A stretch of DNA of 64,000 nt from Apostichopus japonicus (lineage: Eukaryota > Echinodermata > Holothuroidea > Aspidochirotida > Stichopodidae). Numbering within the stretch: the stretch's first letter is position 1; each line of letters opens with the position of its first letter. Location of the stretch: NCBI RefSeq assembly GCF_037975245.1, contig NC_092572.1, positions 31,841,989 to 31,905,988 on the forward strand, written 5' to 3'. A program made the position numbers and the translations under genes. Shown here piece by piece: positions 1-12,790 of the stretch. Below the pieces are notes generated by a model. The model did no database searches. It saw nothing but the letters and a program-made list of their open reading frames with translations, and had not been told where the DNA came from.

Positions 1-1336
1 AAAATTACAGACAATGGCTACAGTACAGTCCACTGTATACATTTTAAAGCATGTTTACTGTAGATGACATCCAACAGGACCAAAACCTTAATAAATTTGT
101 AAAACATCACAAATGTGCAGTGTAGACTATATACACTTAACATTAAAGCCCTATGCATCTCAATACCTCTATGTATATTGTAATACTTGACAGCATCATG
201 GTGTTTTGCTTCTTCTGCCACATTGCTTGATCAATGCTCTTGAAATATTTTCCCTTGGTACAGTACTACATGGAATCGTTTACAGAATGTAATGTTTTGT
301 AGCCTCAAAGCATTTCAGCCACAAATTATGAGGCAATTATGGCTTAATTTGGTGCATTGATCATCTGTGGTTACATCTCATCTGATAGAAGGTTACATCT
401 AGGTGTCAACCACAGTTTTGCTGTAACCACCTGACCTACTGGTTCCAGAAATGCTTGCAAGCAGTAAAGCAATAAACAAAGGATGTTAGGCATCTGAAGT
501 TTAGAGAGCTCTGTGCACACGTGACCAGTAATACCACTAGTAGCCGGAATTGTCTTACAGGTTCCTCCTGACCTGGCAGTAGAGCCTTGATTTGACAGTG
601 GAGTTACAAAAGTCTAAACATCTTAGATTGAACTGTTGCAAAGATAGTGTTTCCTTGAAAGTAATGTATATTATACAATTGTGAAATCATATCAAGTTTG
701 AAAGGTCTTCTTTCAGTGAGCAGATAGCTAGTGCTCTTTTAACGATATTTTGTTTGTTGGAATTGGCTTTAAAGCACTGTACATAATGAAGGATATACAT
801 ATTGATTGTCCTTAAATCATTCTGTCAAGTAGAATAGATCAGTAATTACTTTTGCACATTACACTGTGTTCATTGAAATGTCTGTTAACAAATATACCCT
901 AAATAATGTACATCTACAATAACCTTCATACTTTCTTATTAGATAGAGGTCATAGGTCAGTTCACCTAAATATCAATAAGAAACAAATGGGAGAACACAC
1001 AGTTAACTTTAGATGTGGTTTTGTAGATTTTCTTTCCTTCCTTACAATATATGTGATGTACAGTATATCCCATTAAGCCGATCAGAGGTCAATACCTATA
1101 GTAGCTGCTTTGACTTCATTTAGTGTGAGGATCTTCTTTGCTAGTAACCAGAATCTTACTCTCTTATGTGGAGTTCAAGAGAAGTTCAAGTCTCAGAGGA
1201 GCTGTTTGTTACATCTCAAACATCACGTTTCAGAAATCTTCTGACCAAGGCTAGTCTAAAATGAAAGTAATTGATGTGATTAGTTGGCAAAGATTTACTA
1301 AATCAATGGATTGATTGTTGTTTCTCTCTTCCATAG
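1..1336 (+). other. Intron sequence upstream of the first visible DED exon
   Basis: This AT-rich stretch has short scattered ORFs on both strands and none resembles a conserved domain. It ends in a good pyrimidine tract followed by an AG acceptor directly before the DED exon, so at least the 3' part is intron. The start codon and any 5' exons of the receptor-like gene must lie to the left of the window or be too short to recognise here. Confidence 0.6.
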
Positions 1337-1607
1337 GCATCCATCTTCACCTTCAGCCATCTCAAAGAAGAACTGTCTTCAAAGCTTACCCAAACTGACT
1401 GTGGGAATTTAGGCCGCTACTTTTCACTACCACCCGATCAAGTGAAGACCATTATTACAAGTCCCTTGTACTCCAAGAACTTTCTGCTTGCCCTTGAAGA
1501 GAGAGGATACATACACCCTTCAAATGTGAATCGATTAACTGATGCACTCACTGAGCTGAAGATCAACCATACTCACTTATTAACAGAGACGTACATGAAG
1601 CTGAGAG
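1337..1607 (+). CDS. NLR-like gene, exon a: death effector domain 1 (partial gene, 5' end outside window)
   Basis: This exon encodes about 90 residues of a death-fold domain that I assign to the DED family, which recruits FADD- and caspase-8-like partners in apoptosis and immune signalling. The visible core is SPLYSKNFLLALEERGYI followed by a helix beginning HPSNVNRLTDAL, matching helices 4-6 of DEDs, where the pattern is a hydrophobic helix, a Gly turn and a P-x-N-V/L turn. It opens after a strong acceptor (pyrimidine tract and TAG) in phase 0 and ends at a GTAGGC donor in phase 1. That phase fits the next exon exactly, the junction codon becoming Asp. A DED is more likely than a CARD or PYD because of the 'LLALEERGYI.P.NV' pattern. 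The canonical RxDL motif is not clear. No start codon is evident. Confidence 0.75.
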
Positions 1608-1904
1608 GTAGGCCAATAATCACTAGCTCTCTTGTAATTATGTATTTTGCTTCACCACCCTTCCCCACCTCTACCCCCCAGAAAGATCCCACTTTAAGTA
1701 TTGATACATAACACAGGTGGTGATTTATTCTAGATGCTGGAAACCAAGATGTGTACAACAAAACATTGTATGTACAGTATGTACAAGTGGGCAAATATCA
1801 CTTTGTGCCATGATGTGTATCATGCAATCAGCATGCCTGTACATCTCTGTGGATATTTAACAACACTGGAAACTTCAACTTGATATTTACCTTAAACATT
1901 TCAG
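1608..1904 (+). other. Intron between DED1 and DED2
   Basis: This is a 297-base phase-1 intron with GTAGGC at the 5' end and a TTTCAG acceptor. It contains short in-frame stops and no recognisable repeat. Confidence 0.75.
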
Positions 1905-2204
1905 ATCAAGAGACTGAATACGATAGATTCCTCGCCGGCCTCTCTGCTCATTTGACATTTTCCATAACAGAGAAACTGTGTGATAACTTTGAAGTTACAG
2001 ATGAGAACAAGAACACAGTTATCTCCAGTCAGAATCCAGGACTTTCCTTCCTCCAGACAATTGATGAGATGGGTATCATTAATCCTTCTGATGTCAGCAA
2101 ATTAGAGACACCTTTAGAGGAATATCGTCTTCTCCAGGCAGTAGCTAAGATACACGAATACCAGTCCTTGGTACTTTATGACGAAATCAAGGCACAAGAT
2201 GAAG
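1905..2204 (+). CDS. NLR-like gene, exon b: death effector domain 2
   Basis: This is a 300-base phase 1-1 exon encoding about 100 residues. The stretch LSFLQTIDEMGIINPSD, then a 'VSKLETPLEEYRLLQAV' helix, repeats the DED helix 4-6 pattern of the preceding exon, so the protein carries tandem DEDs as in caspase-8, c-FLIP or some invertebrate NLRs. The domain has diverged from DED1 and is one symmetrical exon, consistent with an old exon duplication or shuffling. It ends in GAAG|GTAGTG, phase 1, which matches the NACHT exon 32 kb downstream, where the junction codon again becomes Asp. The reading frame stays open for a further 45 codons into the intron without domain similarity. Whether other exons lie between this and the NACHT exon cannot be excluded. 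Confidence 0.75.
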
Positions 2205-2340
2205 GTAGTGTAAATTCATGTGTATGTTACAAACTTTATACTCCACTGGTACAAGTTTCATGCCAGTTTTCAGGAACATTCCTGACTTTAGACTTCATAG
2301 CTCAAAAACAGTTAAGCACACAAAATGCACTCATTATCTA

Positions 2341-2599
2341 AAAATATTATGTGTGGTTTACAGGATATTTTAGGAATATAATGAAGATATAACATAACAT
2401 ATTATAGATTTTAGATATAATATATTAGATATATTATATACAGATATAATATATTTTAGGGATATAATGAATCTTATATATTTATACCTTATACTGTATC
2501 TTATATAATATTTATATCATATTAAAATTTATATCTTTTATAATATATATACATTTATATTTACACACACACACACCCATATATATATATATATATATA

Positions 2600-2630
<31 letters not shown>

Positions 2631-2640
2631 ACTCTAAATT
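2341..2640. repeat. AT-rich tract with (TA)n microsatellite
   Basis: This is almost pure A/T, with repeated 'attttagg(g)atataatgaa' blocks at about 2364 and 2453 and a long TA run ending near 2630. It directly precedes the left end of the satellite block. A related 'attttagggatagaatgaag' block sits near 33130, just outside the TA tract that follows the putative right end. Confidence 0.85.
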
Positions 2641-2641
2641 A

Positions 2642-5600
2642 GACCGTTGGGCGACATAGGATAAAAAGAGCACTTAGGGCAACATTGGCAATTTAATGTT
2701 ATTGTTTCAAACTGGACCATTGTAAAGACTCCAGTTTGAGTGCTTTTAAATATAATCCTATTGCAAAATACAAATACCAAGGATTTTAATTAAATAATCA
2801 ATTAATTGTACACAAACACACTTAGGGCGACATATAGATGTCGCCCTAAGTGCATCTCAGTGAATTTAACTGTGAAACAGCACTTTGGGCGACATCGCAT
2901 CAAATAACACTTAGGGCGACATTGGCATTTTAATGTAATTTCATCACATTGAAGTCCAGTATGGGTACTATTTATAGTAATCCCTTTGAAATATATATTT
3001 AGCAAGGAATTAACTAAGTAATTAATTAATTAATTACACATATACATGTAATACAATACTATTTTGTCACACTGGACCACTGTATAGGACTCCAGTGTGG
3101 GTACTATTTATAGCAATCCATTTGCAAGACAATAAACCAAGTAGTTTAACTAATTAATTAATTAATAACACATATTCATGTTGACGTATGTGAATTTAGC
3201 TCTTTTCACAACACTTGGGCAACATATCATAAAAACAGCACTTAGGGCGACAGTGGCAATTTAATGAATATTTCATCAAACTGGACCACTGTTAGGACTC
3301 CAGTATGGGTATTATTTATATGTATCCCTTTGCACAATACATATAGCAAATAATTTAACTAATTAATTATTTAATTGCACATATACAAGTTGTCCTATGT
3401 AAATATATCTCTTTTCACAACACTTAGGGCGACATAGAATAAAAACAGCACTAAGGGCGACATTGGCAATTTAATGTTATTCCATCACACTGGACCACTG
3501 TAAGGACTCCAGTATGGGTACTATTGATAGTAACCCCTTTGTAAAATTAATATAGAAAATAATCTAATTAACTAAGTAATTAATTACACATATACAAGTT
3601 GTCCTATGTGAATTTATCTCTTTTCACAACACTTAGGGCGACACAGAATAAAAACAGCACTTAGGGCGACATTGGCAATTTAATGTTATTCCATCACACT
3701 GGACCACTGTTAGGAATCCAGTATGGGTACTATTGATAGCAACCCCATTGTAAAATAAATATAGAAAATAATTTAATGAACTAAGTAATTAATTACACAT
3801 ATACAAGTTGTCCTATGTGAATTTATCTCTTTTCACAACACTTAGGGCGACATAGAATAAAAACAGCACTTAGGGCGACATTGGCAATTTAATGTTATTC
3901 CATCACACTGGACCACTGTTAGGACTCCAGTATTGGTACTATTGATAGTAACCCCTTTGTAAAATAAATATAGAAAATAATTTAATTAACTAAGTAATTA
4001 ATTACACATATACAAGTTGTCCTATGTAAATTTATCTCTTTTCACAACACTTAGGGCGACATAGAATAAAAACAGCACTTAGGGCGACATTGGCAATTTA
4101 ATGTTATTCCATCACACTGGACCACTGTTAGGACTCCAGTATGGGTACTATTCATAGTAACCCCTTTGTAAAATAAATATAGAAAATCATCTAATTAACT
4201 AAGTAATTAATTACACATATACAAGTTGTCCTATGTAAATTTATCTTTTTTCACAACACTTAGGGCGACATAGAATAAAAACAGCACTTAGGGCGACATT
4301 GGCAATTTAATGTTATTCCATCACACTGGACCACTGTTAGGACTCCAGTATTGGTACTATTGATAGTAACCCCTTTGTAAAATAAATATAGAAAATCATC
4401 TCATTAACTAAGTAATTAATTACACATATACAAGTTGTCCTATGTAAATTTATCTCTTTTCACAACACTTAGGGCGACATAGAATAAAAACAGCACTTAG
4501 GGCGACATTGGCAATTTAATGTTATTCCATCACACTGGACCACTGTTAGGACTCCAGTATTGGTACTATTGATAGTAACCCCTTTGTAAAATAAATATAG
4601 AAAATCATCTAATTAACTAAGTAATTAATTACACATATACAAGTTGTCCTATGTAAATTTATCTTTTTTCACAACACTTAGGGCGACATAGAATAAAAAC
4701 AGCACTTAGGGAAACATTGGCAATTTAATGTTATTCCATCACACTGGACCACTGTTAGGACTCCAGTATGGGTACTATTGATAGTAATCCCTTTGTAAAA
4801 TAAATATAGAAAATAATGTAATTTACTAAGTAATTAATTACACATATACAAGTTGTCCTATGTGAATTTATCTCTTTTCACAACACTTAGGGCGACATAG
4901 AATAAAAACAGCACTTAGGGCAACATTGGCAATTTAATGTTATTCCATCACACTGGACCACTGTTAGGAATCCAGTATGGGTACTATTCATAGTAACCCC
5001 ATTGTAAAATAAATATAGAAAATCATCTAATTAACTAAGTAATTAATTACACATATACAAGTTGTCCTATGTAAATTTATCTTTTTTCACAACACTTAGG
5101 GCGACATAGAATAAAAACAGCACTTAGGGCGACATTGGCAATTTAATGTTATTCCATCACACTGGACCACTGTTAGGACTCCAGTATGGGTACTATTCAT
5201 AGTAACCCCTTTGTAAAATAAATATAGAAAATCATCTAATTAACTAAGTAATTAATTACACATATACAAGTTGTCCTATGTAAATTTATCTCTTTTCACA
5301 ACACTTAGGGCGACATAGAATAAAAACAGCATTTAGGGCAACATTGGCAATTTAATGTTATTCCATCACACTGGACCACTGTTAGGACTCCAGTATGGGT
5401 ACTATTCATAGTAACCCCTTTGTAAAATAAATATAGAAAATCATCTCATTAACTAAGTAATTAATTACACATATACAAGTTGTCCTATGTAAAATTATCT
5501 TTTTTCACAACACTTAGGGCGACATAGAATAAAAACAGCACTTAGGGCAACATTGGCAATTTAATGTTATTCCATCACACTGGACCACTGTTAGGACTCC

Positions 5601-8600
5601 AGTATTGGTACTATTGATAGTAACCCCTTTGTAAAATAAATATAGAAAATCATCTAATTAACTAAGTAATTAATTACACATATACAAGTTGTCCTATGTA
5701 AATTTATCTTTTTTCACAACACTTAGGGCGACATAGAATAAAAACAGCACTAAGGGCGACATTGGCAATTTAATGTTATTCCATCACACTGGACCACTGT
5801 TAGGACTCCAGTATGGGTACTATTGATAGTAATCCCTTTGTAAAATAAATAAAGAAAATATTGTAATTAACTAAGTAATTAATTACACATATACATGTAA
5901 TGCAATACTATTTTGTCACACTGGACCACTGTATAGGACTCCAGTGTGGGTACTATTCATAGAAATCCCTTTGCAAGACAATAAACCAAGTAGTTCAACT
6001 AATTAATTAATTAATAACACATATTCATGTTGGCGTATGTGAATTTAGCTGTTTTCACAACACTTGGGCAACATATCATAAAAACAGCACTTAGGGCGAC
6101 AGTGGCAATTTAATGAATATTTCATCAAACTGGACCACTGTTAGGACTCCAGTATGGGTATTATTTATATGTATCCCTTTGCACAATACATATAGCAAAT
6201 AATTTAACTAATTAATTATTTAATTGCACATATACAAGTTGTCCTATGTAAATTTATCTCTTTTCACAACACTTAGGGCAACATGGAAGAAAAACAGCAC
6301 TTAGGGCGACAGTGGCAATTTAATGTTATTCCATCACACTGGACCACTGTTAGGACTCCAGTATGGGTACTATTGATAGTAACCCATTTGTAAAATAAAT
6401 ATAGAAAATAATCTAATTAACTAAATAATTAATTACACATAGTTGTCCTATGTGAATTTATCTCTTTTAACAACACTTAGGGCGACATAGAATAAAAACA
6501 ACACTTAAAGACATTGGCAATTTAATGTTATATCATCACACTGGACCACTGTAAGGACTCCAGTATGGGTACTATTGAAAGTTATCCCTTTGTAAAATAA
6601 AAATAGCAAATAATTTAATTAACTAAGTAATTAATTACACATATATGAGTTGTCCTATGTGAATTTATCTCTTTTAACAACACTTAGGGCGACATACCAT
6701 AAAAACAACACTTAAAGACATTGGCAATCTAATGTTATATCATCACACTGGACCACTGTTAGGAATCCAGTATGGGTACTGTTGAAAGTTATCCCTTTGT
6801 AAAATAAATATAGCAAATAATTTAATTAATTAATTATTTAATTGCACATATACAAGTTGTCCTATGTAAATATATCTCTTTTCACAACACTTAGGGCGAC
6901 ATAGAATAAAAACAGCACTTAGGGCAACATTGGCAATTTAATGTTATTCCATCACACTGACCACTGTTAGGACTCCAGTATGGGTACTATTCATAGTAAC
7001 CTCTTTGTAAAATAAATATAGAAAATAATTTAATGAACTAAGTAATTAATTACACATATACAAGTTGTCCTATGTGAATTTATCTCTTTTCACAACACTT
7101 AGGGCGACATAGAATAAAAACAGCACTTAGGGCAACATTGGCAATTTAATGTTATTCCATCACACTGGACCACTGTTAGGACTCCAGTATTGGTACTATT
7201 GATAGTAACCCCTTTGTAAAATAAATATAGAAAATAATTTAATTAACTAAGTAATTAATTACACATATACAAGTTGTCCTATGTAAATTTATCTCTTTTC
7301 ACAACACTTAGGGCGACATAGAATAAAAACAGCACTTAGGGCGACATTGGCAATTTAATGTTATTCCATCACACTGGACCACTGTTAGGACTCCAGTATG
7401 GGTACTATTCATAGTAACCCCTTTGTAAAATAAATATAGAAAATCATCTAATTAACTAAGTAATTAATTACACATATACAAGTTGTCCTATGTAAATTTA
7501 TCTTTTTTCACAACACTTAGGGCGACATAGAATAAAAACAGCACTTAGGGCGACATTGGCAATTTAATGTTATTCCATCACACTGGACCACTGTTAGGAC
7601 TCCAGTATTGGTACTATTGATAGTAACCCCTTTGTAAAATAAATATAGAAAATCATCTCATTAACTAAGTAATTAATTACACATATACAAGTTGTCCTAT
7701 GTAAATTTATCTCTTTTCACAACACTTAGGGCGACATAGAATAAAAACAGCACTTAGGGCGACATTGGCAATTTAATGTTATTCCATCACACTGGACCAC
7801 TGTTAGGACTCCAGTATTGGTACTATTGATAGTAACCCCTTTGTAAAATAAATATAGAAAATCATCTAATTAACTAAGTAATTAATTACACATATACAAG
7901 TTGTCCTATGTAAATTTATCTTTTTTCACAACACTTAGGGCGACATAGAATAAAAACAGCACTTAGGAAAAACATTGGCAATTTAATGTTATTCCATCAC
8001 ACTGGACCACTGTTAGGACTCCAGTATGGGTACTATTTATAGCAATCCCTTTGTAAAATAAATATAGAAAATAATGTAATTTACTAAGTAATTAATTAAT
8101 TACACATATACAAGTTGTCCTATGTGAATTTATCTCTTTTCACAACACTTAGGGCGACATAGAATAAAAACAGCACTTAGGGCAACATTGGCAATTTAAT
8201 GTTATTCCATCACACTGGACCACTGTTAGGAATCCAGTATGGGTACTATTGATAGTAACCCCATTGTAAAATAAATATAGAAAATCATCTAATTAACTAA
8301 GTAATTAATTACAGATGGTTGTCCTATGTGAATTTATCTCTTTTCACAACACTTAGGGCGACATAGAATAAAAACAGCACTTAGGGCGACATTGGCAATT
8401 TAATGTTATTCCATCACACTGGACCACTGTTAGGACTCCAGTATGGGTACTATTCATAGTAACCCCTTTGTAAAATAAATATAGAAAATCATCTAATTAA
8501 CTAAGTAATTAATTACACATATACAAGTTGTCCTATGTAAATTTATCTCTTTTCACAACACTTAGGGCGACATAGAATAAAAACAGCATTTAGGGCAACA

Positions 8601-10740
8601 TTGGCAATTTAATGTTATTCCATCACACTGGACCACTGTTAGGACTCCAGTATGGGTACTATTCATAGTAACCCCTTTGTAAAATAAATATAGAAAATCA
8701 TCTAATTAACTAAGTAATTAATTACACATATACAAGTTGTCCTATGTAAATTTATCTTTTTTCACAACACTTAGGGCGACATAGAATAAAAACAGCACTA
8801 AGGGCGACATTGGCAATTTAATGTTATTCCATCACACTGGACCACTGTTAGGACTCCAGTATGGGTACTATTCATAGTAACCTCTTTGTAAAATAAATAT
8901 AGAAAATAATTTAATTAACTAAGTAATTAATTACACATATACAAGTTGTCCTTTGTGAATTTATCTCTTTTCACAACACTTAGGGCGACATAGAATAAAA
9001 ACAGCACTTAGGGCGACATTGGCAATTTAATGTTATTCCATCACACTGGACCACTGTTAGGACTCCAGTACGGGTACTAGTGATAGCAACCCCATTGTAA
9101 AATAAATATAGAAAATAATGTAATTTACTAAGTAATTAATTAATTACACATATACAAGTTGTCCTATGTGAATTTGTCTCTTTTCACAACACTTAGGGCG
9201 ACATAGAATAAAAACAGCACTTAGGGCAACATTGGCAATTTAATGTTATTCCATCACACTGGACCACTGTTAGGACTCCAGTATTGGTACTATTGATAGT
9301 AACCCCTTTGTAAAATAAATATAGAAAATCATCTAATTAACTAAGTAATTAATTACACATATACAAGTTGTCCTATGTAAATTTATCTTTTTTCACAACA
9401 CTTAGGGCGACATAGAATAAAAACAGCACTAAGGGCGACATTGGCAATTTAATGTTATTCCATCACACTGGACCACTGTTAGGACTCCAGAATGGGTACT
9501 ATTGATAGTAATCCCTTTGTAAAATAAATAAAGAAAATATTGTAATTAACTAAGTAATTAATTACACATATACATGTAATGCAATACTATTTTGTCACAC
9601 TGGACCACTGTATAGGACTCCAGTGTGGGTACTATTCATAGAAATCCCTTTGCAAGACAATAAACCAAGTAGTTTAACTAATTAATTAATTAATAACACA
9701 TATTCATGTTGGCGTATGTGAATTTAGCTGTTTTCACAACACTTGGGCAACATATCATAAAAACAGCACTTAGGGCGACAGTGGCAATTTAATGAATATT
9801 TCATCAAACTGGACCACTGTTAGGACTCCAGTATGGGTATTATTTATATGTATCCCTTTGCACAATACATATAGCAAATAATTTAACTAATTAATTATTT
9901 AATTGCACATATACAAGTTGTCCTATGTAAATTTATCTCTTTTCACAACACTTAGGGCAACATAGAAGAGAAACAGCACTTAGGGTGACAGTGGCAATTT
10001 AATGTTATTCCATCACACTGGACCACTGTTAGGACTCCAGTATGGGTACTATTGATAGTAACCCATTTGTAAAATAAATATAGAAAATAATCTAATTAAC
10101 TAAATAATTAATTACACATAGTTGTCCTATGTGAATTTATCTCTTTTAACAACACTTAGGGCGACATACCATAAAAACAACACTTAGGGCGACATTGGCA
10201 ATTTAATGTTATATCATCACACTGGACCACTGTAAGGACTCCAGTATGGGTACTATTGAAAGTTATCCCTTTGTAAAATAAAAATAGCAAATAATTTAAT
10301 TAACTAAGTAATTAATTACACATATACGAGTTGTCCTATGTGAATTTATCTCTTTTAACAACACTTAGGGCGACATACCATAAAAACAACACTTAAAGAC
10401 ATTGGCAATCTAATGTTATATCATCACACTGGACCACTGTTAGGAATCCAGTATGGGTACTGTTGAAAGTTATCCCTTTGTAAAATAAATATAGCAAATA
10501 ATTTAATTAACTAAGTAAATAATTACACATATACGAGTTGTCCTATGTGAATTTATCTCTTTCCACAACACTTAGGGTGACATAGCATAAAAACAACACT
10601 TAGAGCGACATTGGCAATTCAATGTTATATCATCACACTGGACCACTGTAAGGACTCCAGTATGGGTACTATTGAAAGTAATCCCTTTGTAAAATCAATA
10701 TAGCAAATAATTTAATTAACTAAGTAATTAATTACACATT
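2642..10740 (+). repeat. 209-bp tandem satellite array (about 38 units) with higher-order blocks
   Basis: A unit of 209 bases recurs with constant spacing; successive cacttagggcgacata starts fall at 3421, 3630, 3839, 4048, 4257 and 4466. Each unit holds two copies of the cacttagggcgaca motif about 30 bases apart, a 'cactggaccactgt' segment and a taattaattaca segment. Middle units are nearly identical, while the first and last are more diverged. A distinctive variant stretch starts near 3042, 5891 and 9570, which gives larger repeat blocks of about 2.85 and 3.68 kb. No ORF is conserved through the units, so this is non-coding. Confidence 0.95.
2819..2852. repeat. Perfect 15-bp-arm palindrome built from the satellite motif
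   Basis: The cacttagggcgacat arm and its exact complement are separated by four bases (atag). The same motif occurs singly in the neighbouring 209-bp units. A sister palindrome with 13-bp arms lies at 32895-32927, so this hairpin is shared by both ends of the putative large element. Confidence 0.9.
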
Positions 10741-11301
10741 CCATTGAATTGATGCATTTTTCACTAAAAATCAACGTAAGGTTGCAGCCATTTGAGGGAG
10801 ATATTTGATATACATGACAGTTAAACTACCAAAAACAGGTTTCACCTGGCTTATAACGTGTTTCTCCTCACTGCAGCATGCATTTAACTGTCAAGTGCTG
10901 CAGGAACGAAAAATTAGCAAAATTTCCTAAAATTCAGAGTGCCCCTTTAATAGTTGGCATGATTCTAGAAATGACCAACTTTGTTTTGAGTATGAAAGTC
11001 ACCTTGAGACCTTTCACCTTTTGCAAAGTTACAGGTGTCTATATGAATAGAAGTCTTTGTGTGATTTCTTGAAATAATGAGTGTGGACATGTCCCATCAG
11101 CCACAGTTTTTTAACATTTGTTTTAGTCATAAGCCAACAGAATGATTTTAGCTGCTGTTGGGGGTCCATCTATCTAGTACTACTCAAGGCTTAATCTGGC
11201 ATGAGCAGAGATTCTTCAATTGTGTATAGGGTTATGTGCAAGACAACCTGAAACTGTCCCATCAGTCACAGAATTAGGCTGCATGTGTGGTGCAATGCAA
11301 A
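10741..11301 (+). other. Non-coding stretch between satellite array and basic-protein exon
   Basis: This is unique-looking sequence with no convincing exon. It includes the first two copies of the tgtcccatcagtcacag-type motif at about 11090 and 11255, the second of them some 30 bases upstream of the start codon of the next gene. Confidence 0.5.
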
Positions 11302-11486
11302 ATGGGGAAATCCAGTGCTGAAAGACAGCGAAACAGGAGGGAACGTTTGAAAGCAGAGGGGAAATATGATGCATATAAAAAAACACAGTCAGCGTATCGC
11401 AAACAGTGGGCCCACAAGAAGAAGCGGGAGATGTCTTCACAAGAGAAGCGTCGAGAACGTGAACAAAAACGCAAATCAGAATACAG
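11302..11486 (+). CDS. First coding exon of a short, highly basic protein of unknown function
   Basis: From an ATG this exon encodes about 61 residues beginning MGKSSAERQRNRRERLKAEG, followed by an Arg/Lys/Glu-rich helix that includes the stretch MSSQEKRREREQKRK. It ends at an AG|GTACAG donor in phase 2. The composition resembles a basic DNA-binding or coiled-coil region. From memory it also resembles N termini of multi-copy uncharacterised 'AERQRxYRxR' proteins in fish and invertebrate genomes, some of which travel with transposons; this link is unverified. The exon has upstream in-frame GTG codons but only one ATG. Six copies of a 17-base motif surround it. Function is unknown. Confidence is moderate that it is translated and low for any role. 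Confidence 0.5.
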
Positions 11487-11836
11487 GTACAGTATATTTC
11501 TTCAAATGAATTTGTTAGACCATGTTATTGAAAGCAGCTTGTGTCACTGACATGATGGTGACATGATGAAGTGTTCATTGACCTGTGAAGGTTATCCTGA
11601 ATCAAGATTGGTATACATGTCAGATCTTTGGATTTTACTGTCCCATTAGTCACAGTATATGGTTCAGATAGTATAGCCTATATTGGACAGTTTGCAATGC
11701 CTAAAAGTATTAGTACAAGAATAGTGTCGTTCCATTCATACCTAATTTCCTAAAAAGATATGACATAACAACTATTATCATCTACAGCAGTGGCATGCAC
11801 AGAGGTTTGTAGAGAGGGCTGGATCACTGCATACAG

Positions 11837-12063
11837 GCCCTTCTGTCCAAAATTTGAGGAATGCAATATTCTTGGATCACAGAACAATGAGGCCGAGTTG
11901 AAGGAACTGGTGGGTCTATCAGGGGGAAAAAGAACCTGGAGCACTGTACATCACACTCCTGGTTGGCAGTATCACCACAGGAGTACCCATCACACAAGTG
12001 AATTAGTTTTCACAGAACCACTAGGCTGTAACTTAAATGATGTAAGGTCCAATCCAATCATTG
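11837..12063 (+). CDS. Candidate second exon of the basic-protein gene
   Basis: After a CATACAG acceptor a phase-2 frame compatible with the preceding exon stays open for 75 codons, starting with PFCPKFEECNILG, and ends at ATTG|GTAAGG. It shows no recognisable domain. The opposite strand is also open over part of it, which weakens the case. Tandem AATAAA signals at 12399-12408 could end this transcription unit. The sequence just before the acceptor (cagtggcatgcacagagg) resembles a common hAT-type terminus, so this stretch could instead be a transposon remnant. Confidence 0.22.
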
Positions 12064-12398
12064 GTAAGGCCAGGTGGATCCTTTTTAAAGTATATGTATG
12101 CCCCTTTGCCTATTAATTTTGGCTCTTTCCTCATGGGATGTTGACCACTTTAGTATTTTGGGGGGAAAGGAGAACATGGCTCAAACAAATTGTATTAGAC
12201 TTTCACTATATGATGGGCAGATTGGACCCTTTAAATCCACAGTTGAGAGTATCTCGGTACTTTTGCTGCCCAGGGTTAAGCTCAGCATATTGTCAAAAGC
12301 TCATGTGACTTAAATGACTTCATCAATGTTGTTTAATTAGTATCCTGTTCATTATCAATGTTTGCATGTTTCAAGGCTCAGCTCGATCTGTTGTTGTT

Positions 12399-12408
12399 AA
12401 TAAATAAA
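12399..12408 (+). terminator. Candidate polyadenylation signals (AATAAA twice)
   Basis: Two overlapping AATAAA hexamers occur downstream of the basic-protein exons, after a T/G-rich stretch. The position fits a transcript end, but AATAAA is frequent by chance in DNA this AT-rich. Confidence 0.25.
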
Positions 12409-12439
12409 ATGCAAGTTTCAAATGCATACGGATTGTGTT

Positions 12440-12790
12440 TCATTTATCCAGATGTAATTACTTGATACACTGAAGTGGGATGACATGAGTCCCATACATG
12501 GGCAACATACCTCACCAAATATGGGCCCAAACAGCTTTCCCAGTGAGGCCCCAACAAATCACACACCCATGACTCAGTCATATGGGGCAATATGAGACAG
12601 CAAGTGTGGGAATGGAACAGGTTTTCCCATGGGCCTGTGTCTGTTCTACATATGCCAGTTGCTTCTATGGGATGCTCATATGGCAAACCAATGTGGGACC
12701 CACACCCCCATTGGCCAACTCGAGTGGGCCCTACCTGTGATGACTATGGGTGGCTAGAGCCCAGATGACCCAAGTTTAATGCTAGTTGGC
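12440..12790. repeat. GC-richer block with short degenerate 'catatggg / gggcccac' repeats
   Basis: Compared with its surroundings this 350-base block is rich in G and C and repeats variants of catatggg, gggccca and tgggaccca. It resembles palindromic MITE-like repeats, but I could not define clear inverted ends. Open frames across it look like by-products of composition. Confidence 0.4.

Noticed and set aside
2205-2341. Continuation of the DED2 frame past 2204
   Set aside because: The frame stays open for 45 codons, but the GTAGTG donor fits the NACHT exon phase and the added peptide has no DED or NLR similarity.
2642-10740. CRISPR-like regular repeats
   Set aside because: Units are 209 bases of continuous homology, without unique spacers, in an intron-bearing eukaryotic genome; this is a satellite.
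11790-12116. hAT transposon starting at cagtggcatgcacagagg
   Set aside because: The left-end-like motif is present, but I found no matching inverted end, target duplication or hAT transposase.
12444-12686. Minus-strand ORF in the GC-richer block
   Set aside because: It is explained by the catatggg/gggccca repeat composition and has no domain.
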